Below are positions 1 through 10,000 of a DNA stretch of 64,000 nucleotides, piece after piece. This DNA comes from Juglans regia. Lineage: Eukaryota > Streptophyta > Magnoliopsida > Fagales > Juglandaceae. The stretch spans positions 15,310,686 to 15,374,685 of the forward strand of contig NC_049909.1 of the NCBI RefSeq assembly GCF_001411555.2, in the 5' to 3' direction. A program made the position numbers and the translations under genes. Under the pieces are notes generated by a model. That model saw nothing but the letters and a program-made list of their open reading frames with translations. It was not told the origin of the DNA and did not search any database. The stretch's first letter is position 1. Every line of letters begins with the position of its first letter.

Positions 1-209
1 TTTGTGGCCAACATAATCTGATTGCTTTAAACATCAGCATCTCATTGTATAAAATATAGCCTAGGTGGTTTGAACTTTTGCATGTGTTTTTCTGCCATAC
101 TTCAAAATGTGGAACTATGGCTCCTTCTGGCTTCTTAAATTCAGAGTTTCTCAAAGTATAAAATCTTCATAAGCTAATGTGTTTCTGCTTACTCTTTTAA
201 TTGCTTCAG

Positions 210-1210
210 GCTTTTTGGAACTTTCAGCTGACTTGGTTGAGGCAGCAGTTGCTCATTGCCAATTGATTGTTGTTTCTAAGTAAGTTTCTTCCACATTATC
301 CTAGCAATTAAATATTTTATTGGACTTGGCTCCTTGGTGGTGCCTCTCACATTGAACATCGTGTATGATTCAATCACGAAATCCTTTTGACACAATTGAT
401 GGACCCTTCAGGTAATAACATGTACCCTTCAACAGCCTCCGACCATCCCCAGTTATATGCAGCTGCACCATAACATGACAAGATATACTCTATTTTATTC
501 ATTGAGAACTTAGATGGAATGAAAGATTTTATGCCCCCCTGCCTTTTCAGTGAAAGACAGCAGCACTCTGCACTATGATGTACCAACCTGCTTAAAAGAG
601 ACGATAAAAAGAAAAATCTTTGTTTTCTGCTAATCTCATTTCTCATGGTAGAAAAATAGCAGTGAATACTAAAGCAAATTTCAATTTGATTCTTTTCTAT
701 ATTCCACTGCAGGTTCATTGAGAAACTGCAACAAGACATACCTGGGAAGGGGGTGAAGGAGCAGTTGGAGATCCTCTGCAACATATATGCCTTATTTATT
801 CTTCACAAACATGTAGGTGATTTTCTCTCAACTGGCTGCATCACTCCCAAGCAAGCTTCACTTGCGAATGATCAGCTAAGATCTCTATATTCCCAGGTTT
901 GTCCCAAACAAGTTTTCCTCTCTGTTGCTTGCTCATGCCAAAAAAAAAAAAAAAAGGAGCCGCTGTCTTCTAATTACTAATTTGATTTGTGGATTCTTAG
1001 GTCCGTCCTAATGCAATCGCCCTTGTTGATGCATTTAATTACACTGACCATTATCTTGGGTCAGTTCTTGGGAGATATGATGGTAATGTGTATCCAAAAC
1101 TCTACGAGGAGGCATGGAAGGATCCTTTGAATGACTCAGTTGTGCCTGATGGCTACGGTGAATATATTCGACCTCTGCTGAAGCAACAACTCCATAATGC
1201 AAGGCTTTGA
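210..1210 (+). CDS. ACX1: Peroxisomal acyl-CoA oxidase, C-terminal exons (partial gene)
   Basis: The last three exons of an acyl-CoA oxidase are visible: 210-279, 713-896 and 1001-1210, with the stop at 1208-1210. All junctions are AG/GT and keep one frame; the first exon completes a split Gly codon and the second a split Lys codon. Recognisable peptides are LSADLVEAAVAHCQLIVVSK, CITPKQASLANDQLRSLYSQ and RPNAIALVDAFNYTD. The end, ...LLKQQLHNARL, closes with ARL, the minor plant PTS1 peroxisome signal used by Arabidopsis ACX1. The family is a flavoenzyme that makes trans-2-enoyl-CoA and H2O2 in peroxisomal beta-oxidation, including the side-chain shortening of jasmonate precursors. The FAD-binding and catalytic parts lie upstream of the window, and bases 1-209 look like the preceding intron. 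ACX5-like paralogues share this tail, so the exact paralogue is not certain. Confidence 0.93.
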
Positions 1211-2239
1211 AGAATATATGGCAGTTATGCAGATGTTTCCATACACTTACTTGAACATATACTTATGGGTTTTATTATTGTTAATAAAACTACTAGGATG
1301 ATCACCACCAGAAGAGGATAGTTTGCAGTAAATAAAGACAGATACGATTTCGGGCAAAATCACCATTAAGGGGCAATACTCTTAAATGATTTGGCCCCAA
1401 AAGAAAGGGGAAAAAAAGACTCTGCATAATGATAGTGGATGCAGTGTAAAATCACCTTTCATGGCTTCACGCCCACAGTATTTGTTGACCCTTCTGTTTA
1501 TGGTTGATTCAGGTTCTGGGTACACTTTTTATGCCTTCTCAATCTAGATTTGCATTAGAACCTTAATTTATTTGAAATTCATGATATTACAATTTTATCG
1601 TTATGAAAGGTTACTTGACACGAGTTAGGTCTTTAAGCCACACTATTAACCCCCAGCTGCAAAGTTTGACATGCCCGAGTTAGCGATGATATTCATTATC
1701 TCTATACACTATTTTTTTTTTTAAATAAATTTATTTTCTTTTATTATTCTTAAATTTATTGAATTTGTTTACTCATCTATATGTCACATATTTGGTAAGA
1801 GAAAAAAATGTGGTGTATAAAAATTATGGTGAATAAAATTAAAATATTATAAAATTAAAATATTGTTAGAATAAAAATATTATAAAATTAAAATATTGTT
1901 AGAATATAATTTTTTTAATATAATTTTTCTTTTAGAATTTAAAAAAAATTGAATTATTATTATTATAAATTTTATTTGAAATTTTGAAAAAATGTTCGTG
2001 TTTAAATGTTTGAGAAAGAAATATAATGAAATGATATGAGATAAAATGATATGGGAAGAGAGAAAATCATTTCCAAATTAACATCCCCAATCATCCAATA
2101 GTGAATGGTCTCAAATTTTGTCTCAATTTACAGTTGTGAAACATTGAGATCAAGTCCGATTCTATAGAAGTGGCTAAACTGGTTCAGGGGTAAGAGACTT
2201 ATTCATTAGTCATTGCTTGATATATATAGAATTAAATCT
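1211..2239. other. ACX1 3' flank, no gene seen
   Basis: This stretch starts with the ACX1 3'UTR; AATAAA-type signals occur near 1283 and 1330. It then becomes very AT-rich. A block at about 1690-1850 has ends resembling the MITE at 17803-18015 (ctatacacta near the left, tgtggtgtat near the right). No coding signal is seen. Confidence 0.5.
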
Positions 2240-2600
2240 ATCTATCAGTCACTATTTATTACTCCACATCCCACACTTTATGTGTCAAACCGGATTCACT
2301 AACAAATGAACCAGTTCTTGCCCCAACCCCTCCATCTCAGTCCCGCTCGAAGGAAGCACGATGAGAGAGAGCTTGAGGAGAGAGAGAGGTCAATGAGAGA
2401 GAGTGTGGGTTCCATGAGAAAGAGCTTGAGGAGAGAGGTCGAAGAGAGAGAGCTTGAGGGGAGAGAGAGAGGTCGAAGAGATCAAAGAGAGCTTGATGAG
2501 AGAGAGTGAAAGAGATTGAAGGTGATGAGTCTGACATATAAAAAAATTATTATATGTGGAGTGTGGGAGTGAATATTGGCTCAAGGAGTAACAACATTTG
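2240..2600. repeat. GA-rich low-complexity block, possibly inside a MITE
   Basis: The core at about 2355-2515 is made of degenerate GAGAGAGAGCTTGAG and GGTCGAAGAGA units. All reading frames through it are low-complexity and are not believed to be genes. It is flanked by CCACATCCCACAC on the left and TGTGGAGTGTGGG on the right, an imperfect inverted repeat, so the purine tract may have expanded inside a small inverted-repeat transposon. Confidence 0.5.
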
Positions 2601-2761
2601 AACGGTACCGTTAAAATTAGTTTTGATCAACCTTTGGTTAACAACGAAAGGATAAATTATTTTGCTAAACTAGAAGTATGTTTGTATATATATACACACA
2701 TATAAGCAATGTGCACTGTGAGGCAAATCAGATTGTTGATTCTCTTACTAATTAATTAAGC

Positions 2762-2852
2762 AGGGTACTGCAGCAAGTGGAGTTACCAAAGGTTTTCAGG
2801 TCTTCAATGAGTTGCCAAGGGATCGAGCTCAAAGGGAAACTAATGCTTGACA
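2762..2852 (+). pseudogene. Isolated terminal-exon-like fragment
   Basis: An acceptor-like attaattaagcag is followed by 30 codons of non-repetitive sequence, GTAASGVTKGFQVFNELPRD then RAQRETNA and TGA, and then a T-rich tract that looks like a 3'UTR. The base composition is far more gene-like than its surroundings. I do not recognise the family. It lies 1.5 kb past the ACX1 stop on the same strand, with no matching upstream exons between. It may be an orphan last exon, the remains of a deleted gene, or an alternative terminal exon. Confidence 0.3.
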
Positions 2853-3357
2853 GATCTGGTTTGCCTTATTTGAGATGCAAATTATTGTTTTTGTACAATT
2901 TTGTTTTTATATGTCTAGGTGTTTCCTGCTTTTGATTGTTAGATTGCTAGCAGATGCTGTGATAGTGAGTGGTATCAATTTTTTTTTTTACTTTAAAAAT
3001 AATATTTACAGTCTTAGAATATGCAAGTTTCATAATACACGCTCATTTTGAAATTCTTTAGAAAAAATTAGATAAATCTAAGTCGACGCACATGAAAAAG
3101 TATTTTTTTAATAGTATGCTCTATTTTTTTCAAAGGAAATGTGCAAGACTACTTGCATACCTTAAGATCGTATATAACCCATTAATTTATTTTTTCACCT
3201 TGGTTTTAACTTTTCAATATATAAATATATATATTTATATATATATATATGTCTGTCTTCTTACATGTAATGGGTATAACTACTAATTACTTATTGCCCT
3301 AGAAAGGTTGGTGGGAATTGTATTTATCCTATTTAAAAATGTGAATGAAACTCCTAT
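2853..3357. other. AT-rich spacer, no gene seen
   Basis: The region holds a TA microsatellite at about 3218-3250. A partial sequence near 2985-3080 resembles the MITE family at 60385-60555 (ataatattta, agtcttagaat). No coding signal is seen. Confidence 0.4.
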
Positions 3358-4256
3358 TAACATTAAGGAAAATGCTACATGCCCCGCTGGGGGCTCCCGC
3401 TGGGGCATGTAGCATCTTTTTTATATATTTTTTTTAAATTTATTTTTATATAAATATTTTTAATAATTTTAAATATTTTAAAAAATAAAATAAAAATTAT
3501 AATATTATTTAAAAATATTTTCTTAATTATGAAGTAGAATAAAAATTAATATTTAATGATTTGTATTTTACTTTCTGATTAATGAAGTGTTTTTTTTTTT
3601 ACTCTCATTAAGGAAGTATTTTTTAATGAATTGTTTTTTACTTTCTGATTAAAGAATTGTTTTTTAATGATTTTTTTTTTACTTTATGATTAACGAAGTG
3701 TTTTTTAATGATTTTTTTTTTTTTACTTTCTGATTAAGGAAGTGTTTTTTAATGATTTTTTTTTTTACTTTCTGATTAAGGAAGTGTTTTTTAATGATAT
3801 TTTAAATTTATTTTATTTTTTAAAAATATTTATAAGTGTAAAAAAAATCTATATAAAAAATAAATTAAAAAATTACACATAAAAAAATACATGTTAAGCT
3901 CAACGGGAGCCCCCAACGGAGGCTGTAATATAACTATTTTAAATATTTTTAAAAAAATCATAATATTATTAAAAAATATTTTCTTAATCATGAAATGAAA
4001 TAAAAAATTATAAAAAAATATTTTATAATTTTTTATTTCACTTCGTGATTAAGAAAATATTTTTTAATATATATTTTTTACTTTTAGATTAAAAAAATAT
4101 TTTTTTAATAATATTTTATTTTTATTTTATTTTTTTTAAATATTTTTAAATATTAAAAAATTTATATAAAAATTATTTAAATAAAATATATATTAAATAA
4201 TACTACAGCCCCAGCGGGAGCTCCCAGCGGGGGCTGTAGCACCACCCTAACATTAA
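3358..4256. mobile_element. Non-autonomous MULE-like foldback element with 9-bp TSD
   Basis: The 9-bp repeat TAACATTAA lies at 3358-3366 and 4248-4256. Between them the ends form an imperfect terminal inverted repeat of about 40 bp: the left end starts GGAAAATGCTACATGCCCC and the reverse complement of the right end starts GGGTGGTGCTACAGCCCCC. Each end is itself a hairpin (3372-3415 and about 4203-4239). A third, diverged copy of the hairpin lies at about 3900-3935, and AT-rich sequence following it resembles that following the left end, so the element may be a nested or doubled unit. A 9-bp duplication and a terminal G run are usual for Mutator-like elements. No ORF is present. Confidence 0.65.
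3560..3800. repeat. Tandem repeat of about 40-45 bp inside the MULE-like element
   Basis: About six degenerate units are built from tttactttctgattaagg, aagtgttttttaatga and a T run of varying length. Similar single units occur elsewhere in the window (about 4738, 18990, 20935), so the unit belongs to a dispersed family. Confidence 0.7.
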
Positions 4257-4636
4257 ACTAAAGGAAATAAGTGCAAGTACATTTTGATAGATTTTAATAT
4301 CATAATCATCTGTACAGAAGTTAGTAGGACCAAACTCACTCCCACTGAACTATTTTCCTCCACATATCTAACATCTTCACGATAAAATCGATCATTAATT
4401 TGCTAGATAGAGCTGGCCTGCCATCTGTATTTATAATATGGACGATACATACACCAAAACGTCCATATATATATATATATATAATATTATAATATGATCG
4501 ATGCAAATAGTACCTGACAAGGGAGGGCCGTAAGCTGGGAACAACAGGAATATTAATGTCGTACGTACGTAGCATTTTCCTGGAATTTTCCTTCATTCAT
4601 TTTTCTCGTTGTCCAAACACGTGAGAATGTTTTGTT

Positions 4637-4674
<38 letters not shown>

Positions 4675-4876
4675 GTATGAGAAATGTTTTGGGATCCGAA
4701 TTTGGATCCCGAATTTATGTCCTAAAAGTTTTTTTTTAGTGAGTAAATAAGTATTTTTTAATGATATAATGAATTTTTTTATTTTTTTAAAAAATATTTA
4801 TGATAATTAAAAAAATACATAAAATAAAAAAACACGTTTTACCTTTTGATAGATTTTCGGGTTAGCACTACTCTTT

Positions 4877-4919
<43 letters not shown>

Positions 4920-5317
4920 GTTGTATTTGTAGAGATAAAGTAACTATCTAGCAAGCTAGGTAGCCCCCACATGACAAAACCTTGAGAACGGACACCTATG
5001 CCCCTACCCGGGTAGCTGGCTACCCCCACAAGACAAAGTCTTTATAGCTCATGCAAAAATTCTAAATACCTAATCCATCTACATATATTAATTCTACGTA
5101 GAATATTCATCGGATTCTGACGTTTCATTTCCCTCCATTTCCATTTCCATGATATGATATGTTACGTATATGGGCCCTAGAACCCTAGATATTAAAGGGT
5201 GGATTCATTACATATCATGCATGTGGATGTGCATGGGTGCATATTATTGTCGAAAGAATCTTATAAATTAATTATTCATATTGGCTCATTCTGCATTCGA
5301 GAGATATCATGGGGTAC

Positions 5318-5349
<32 letters not shown>

Positions 5350-5444
5350 TACACATGCAGGATGATGAATAATCATGATTTTCATCCTCTAATTTAACAA
5401 CCAACCCAATCAACATGATAGTACTCCTTCATAAAAAATACTAA
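4257..5444. other. AT-rich spacer with TA microsatellites
   Basis: TA microsatellites lie near 4463-4482, 4641-4668 and 4880-4916. A short inverted motif, gggatccgaatttggatccc, at 4691-4710 starts a MITE-like AT-rich block running to about 4870. No coding signal is seen. Confidence 0.45.
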
Positions 5445-5771
5445 GGGTTTATTTGTAACTTAGATCGAACTGAGATCAACTTAGATCTAGATCAATTTAA
5501 TTCTAAACTGAATCTAACATCCAAATATTTAATTTTTAAATCACTAAACTTATCTCAATTCGAAACTTATTTACATCTAGAATCTACAACATTTTTCAAC
5601 TCAACACATCTTTATACGTGAGACCCATAATCCTTTTCAATTTCTCATAAACTTATTTACACCAAATAAATATAAACTCATATTAGGTGGACTCTACAAA
5701 ACCCACTTCACTATCTCGACTCACTACTATTCATAAAGAACTTAACTCATTTTAGCATCCAAACAGGACTT
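5445..5771. mobile_element. MITE, family 1
   Basis: Its left end is agggtttatttg and its right end is catccaaacaggact. Read in reverse complement it matches the element at 47240-47530 over most of its length, sharing GTTTGGATG, GATGTTAGA and TGAGTTTA blocks. It is noncoding and AT-rich. Confidence 0.6.
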
Positions 5772-6762
5772 AAAATTTTTCTATTTGGATTTCAAAATTA
5801 ACACAATATTATTCGATAATAATTATCTCTATTTAAAACATGACCGTAAAAAGAGTTGTACAGATCAAAGTTATACGTGTGCGCGACACTATTCATGCAA
5901 GACAATCATATTGCAAAATGAGTAAGGATTAACTTTGTGTATAATTTTGTCCCCAAAGTGGTGGGTACGTGAAGATTAATATGGATCTTCGTAGGGTACG
6001 TAAGAGATCTCCAGTACTCTTCTGGGCCCCAACAAATTAAGGAAAAAAGAAGAAAAGTAGTACTAATTAGAAAGCATGAAATGCCAACAGTACTGAGAAA
6101 ATAGTAGTGATCAGAAAAAGGTAAGAAAGCATGAAAAATGCTGTACTGGCTCTTTGTAGCGAGGAAGAATCAGGCCGCATATTATACATATATATGCTAC
6201 CTATAATGGCCACAGTAATGTCAATTTCATGACTCAAATTAACTACTAATTTACTGAAAGATAATGAGCATTATTGTTGGAGCAATTCTATATATAATTG
6301 TGAAGTGCATAAACGCTACGTAATCACTTTGAAAAAGAGTGAGATCTACTATAAAAAAATTAATTTTTTTCAAGTGAGTTCCATGTCTTATTCATTTTTT
6401 TTTAAAATGATTACGCAGCGGTTACAAAATTATAAATATCTTTTCTCTTATTTTTTATGGTACGTGAAGGATATAATTTTCCCAACTTTTCTCGACCATA
6501 TTATATTCCAAAAGAGAATATGGAGACCTTTTGAAATATAAAAATACCTTACTCATTTTTCACGAGTCTCTTTTTATACATAAATTGGAGGGTGAGATCA
6601 AGAGGCCAACAAACAAATTAAAGGGACAGTACTAAAAGATACAGACAAATTTTACGCCATCATCTAGGACTTAGAAAATAACCCAAGACTTCTACCCTTT
6701 TTATGCATTGGCCCCATGTCTTTAAAGAGTCCTTTATCATTATTGTTCTATGTGAAAGACTT
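5772..6762. other. Upstream region of the ERF gene with a family 3 MITE
   Basis: At about 6283-6460 there is an inverted-repeat element whose left part reads aaacgctacgtaatcacttt and right part aaaatgattacgcagcggtt. This is the same MITE family as 8040-8215 and 63802-63985. The remainder is AT-rich. The DREB-like gene's promoter must lie at its right edge. Confidence 0.5.
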
Positions 6763-6768
6763 ATATAT
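6763..6768 (+). promoter_or_regulatory. TATA box of the ERF gene
   Basis: TATATA lies within cttatatatcatg, about 105 bp upstream of the ATG at 6874. That leaves room for an 80-bp CT-rich leader. No other TATA-like site lies as close. Confidence 0.5.
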
Positions 6769-6873
6769 CATGAAATCAGAAGCTCCCCAAGCTCTATTAT
6801 ACTCTTCTGCCTACCACATTTTCTCCTACCCCCAAAAGCTGAGCTTCTAGCTAGCTAGCCTCCTTCCTTCTGC

Positions 6874-7623
6874 ATGGAAGAGCCTAGAGCTTTAGATTTT
6901 AATGCTCAAACATCCTCTACATCTTACTCTTCAAACACCTCCTCCATTACCCCCTCCTATTCTTCTCCAACAAATATTGCAACAGAACTCACTGCTCGAA
7001 AAAGCTGTAAGAGAATTCAGGGAGCAAAAGATGTTCATGGAAGTGATCATCAGGAAAAGATAGAGAGTGGGGATGATGGGAAACACCCAACTTACAGAGG
7101 AGTAAGAAAACGTCAATGGGGGAAATGGGTATCAGAAATCAGGGAACCGAGGAAGAAGTCAAGAATTTGGCTAGGGACATTTCCTACAGCAGAAATGGCC
7201 GCACGAGCTCATGATGTAGCGGCTCTTACAATCAAAGGAAATTTGGCTTATCTGAATTTCCCTGAGCTGGCTCCTGAACTTCCCCGACCAGCTAGTTCAT
7301 CTCCCAAGGATATTCAAGCTGCTGCAGTCAAAGCAGCAGCCATGAACTTCCCCAAAAGCCATGAAGCTGAAGCTGAAGCCGAGCTGAGCCACTCCTATTC
7401 CCCAAGTTCAACCATGGCGTTCCAGGACACCCAAGACTCGTCAACTTCGCCGTTAAATGTTAACGAAGACCCCTTTTTCGATCTTCCCGATCTCATGCTC
7501 GATGTGACTAATCGTATAGACGGGTTCTCATGTTACTCGTCAACGCCATGGCAGCTCGTCGGAACTGAGTCAGTAGATACTTGTCTCCGGATTGAGGAGC
7601 CCTTTCTATGGGGATACTACTAG
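6874..7623 (+). CDS. AP2/ERF transcription factor, DREB A-4 (TINY/ERF034-039-like)
   Basis: This is a single-exon gene of 249 residues. The Ser/Thr-rich head (about 1-60) leads to one AP2 domain at about residues 73-130, with [19 protein letters not shown] and [20 protein letters not shown]. Val and Glu at the DREB-specific positions (WVSEIRE) predict binding to DRE/CRT (CCGAC)-type sites rather than the GCC box. After the domain, [15 protein letters not shown] and [13 protein letters not shown] are typical of the A-4 group. The tail is acidic ([13 protein letters not shown]) and ends in LWGYY, similar to the LWSY motif. The CBF/DREB1 signatures around the domain are absent, so it is not a classic CBF. 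The start is the first ATG of the only open frame and follows a CT-rich leader. It should act in the nucleus, but its target process cannot be read from sequence. Confidence 0.93.
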   Translation: MEEPRALDFNAQTSSTSYSSNTSSITPSYSSPTNIATELTARKSCKRIQGAKDVHGSDHQEKIESGDDGKHPTYRGVRKRQWGKWVSEIREPRKKSRIWLGTFPTAEMAARAHDVAALTIKGNLAYLNFPELAPELPRPASSSPKDIQAAAVKAAAMNFPKSHEAEAEAELSHSYSPSSTMAFQDTQDSSTSPLNVNEDPFFDLPDLMLDVTNRIDGFSCYSSTPWQLVGTESVDTCLRIEEPFLWGYY

Positions 7624-8950
7624 ATGAGAGCACACAATTACATGCTTCCCGTGCTTGCTTTGCTTCAAATCGTGTCCAAGGTTTGATGATTTTGGTCAAT
7701 AATCATGTTGTGATTCTACAAATTTTGGATAGTGACAGAGCGAGATGGAAGTTTCAAGTTTCAATCTACGTACAGGTCTTGTTAGAATATTATATTGTCA
7801 ATATAATATGCTTGGAAAAGAATTACATAAGGTCATTGAGGTGACATAATTAGGAAGATGGGTGGAGGCCTCAACATATTAACAAGAATGTAGATACAAT
7901 GAAAAAAGAAGATAAATTGGAAATAAGAGTCAAATAATGATCCCCTCTCCTGTTTTCTTGGTCAATAAAAGAAAAAGGTTGCCACATAGACAATTGAAGA
8001 TTATATAAGCCGTGTAGGGCGAGATGAGAAATGATAGTTGTAGTTATGAGTATGTAAAAATTGTGCAATTACTTTTAAAAAATGAATAAATACAGAATTC
8101 ACATAAAAAATAATAATTTTTTAATAATAGATCTCACTCTTTTTTAAAATGACTATACGGTATTTACGTACATCACGACTGTATGTAATATTATTCGAGT
8201 GAGATATGCATCTCAAATGGGAAATTGGAGTCAAATAGTTGTTAGCAAGTGTATGATGATGCGTGAGCCTCACATGATAGTGGAAAATAGATATATTGGT
8301 ATGGGGGAGTGAATCAACAGGAAAAGGGTCTGTTGGTGAGGCACATGGGTGCAATGGTAGACAATGGTGACAGACCACAACTTTTTTTTTTTCTTTTATG
8401 CATGGGGAGGAGGGATTCGATCATTAATTGGTTCTCTTAGTGAAAAATTAAAATGTTACCAATTGATCTAAAAGATTTTGGCGACCACACAACCTTTCTA
8501 ACAAAGAATAAAAAAAGAAAGATGAGAGAACAAAGAAAAAAGAGGAGATCAAATTAATAAGAGATGTGTACCATTGAGGGAGAAGTCCCAAAGCTAGGTC
8601 TATTGGTCCATTGGGGTACTGTCCTTTTTTTTTTTTTTTTTAAAAGCTTTGAGCACTTTGTGAGAGTGTTTTAAAAATCTGTAGGTTTTAGTTTGGTGAA
8701 TTGCTATCTAAAGTCATGCCTGCCTTTGGGTTTACAATTTGAAATAGTCAGTGTTGCCTGGTTGGTCACGACTCCTTTGTAATTGCATCTTTCAACATAC
8801 AGACAATGAATCATGCATGATATCCTCCACCTCCTGTGCATTTTTCATGGATTAATGTAAAAATGAGATAAAGTGAGAAGAAATTATATATAGTGTTTTG
8901 AGAAAGAAATTATCGACTTGGGCTTGACTGGTTATTGACTAATCATGACT
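7624..8950. other. ERF 3' flank with a family 3 MITE
   Basis: After the ERF stop comes AT-rich sequence. A family 3 MITE lies at about 8040-8215, with gttatgagtatgtaaaaatt on the left and gactgtatgtaatattattc on the right. A T run lies at 8624-8641. No coding frame is convincing. Confidence 0.45.
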
Positions 8951-8951
8951 T

Positions 8952-9124
8952 AGGTCCGTTTAGATACATAAATTGTTTTATTTTATCTTATATTATTATT
9001 ATAATTTTTATAAATTTTTATAAAAAATATAATAAACAATTTAATTTTTTTAATATTTTATTTAACTTTTAACTTTTATATAAAACCATATCATTTCATC
9101 TCATCTCACTGTCTAAAAGGGCTT
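8952..9124. mobile_element. MITE, family 2
   Basis: It starts taggtccgtttagatac and ends ctcactgtctaaaagggc. The internal motif tatttcatctcatctcac is shared, in inverse orientation, with 18633-18846 and 29566-29755. It is noncoding. Confidence 0.5.
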
Positions 9125-9964
9125 AGTTGTGTAAACTTGCTAATACTATTGGGTTTCAGATTAGGCTCCATGTACATCTGCCCTATTTTGGACCTTGAAT
9201 TGTTCTATTTTGTTCTGTCTAAGGACATAATTATTTGGAATCAAGAGATTTAAAAATGAAGCCGAAATGCATGTGCGCGCGCGCGCATGTATGCAGTAAA
9301 TTGAAAGCTAGTCGCGCTAGATTACAAAGATTGTGGACCATATGCTCTTGACATGATTACGAAATTAGGACATTAATTAATGTTTGGGAATGTGAGAATG
9401 ACTTGTTCATGAATAATAAGGATTCTAATACACATAACACGTATGACAGAGATATTGAGCACTGTGCATGGCAAGGACGTGATGTGATGGGGCATCTTAT
9501 GTTCGCAAATGCATGCATGTACGTCCGATCATAGAGTTTATTACATTCAATTTAGGTCATTATACCTATGGTTTCGGGTCATGTCTTGAGGATTGAAAAT
9601 TTAACTTCATTTTATTTTAATAGCAAATAATTCGTCATATATAATTATTTTTTCTAAGAAAAATGTGACTATATTTTAAAAATATTTTTTTATTTTTACT
9701 TTTAGTTTCAATTTTTAAGGGAATAAATATTAGAATAATTATTGGTAATTTCAGGATCTTTCATTTTCAAATGAAGGATCATAATTTGTTGAGCAATATT
9801 ATACCCTCGAGGGCCTCTAGGGATCGATGATCTTGAGCCTCTGCTTGGACAGCATGCATGATCACTAGTTTGCAATTTTTACTGCTTTGATGGAGGCTAT
9901 AAAACTAGTACAGAAATTAATCGTTCCTTCAAGCTTAAACCTTGGATCTTTACACACACACACA

Positions 9965-10000
<36 letters not shown>

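Noticed and set aside
374..784. A 136-codon ORF on the minus strand near the window start
   Set aside because: It overlaps the well-supported ACX1 exon 713-896 on the opposite strand and an intron, and has no family signal.
2306..2537. Three small ORFs over the GA-rich block
   Set aside because: They translate a low-complexity purine repeat in several frames; composition alone explains the open frames.
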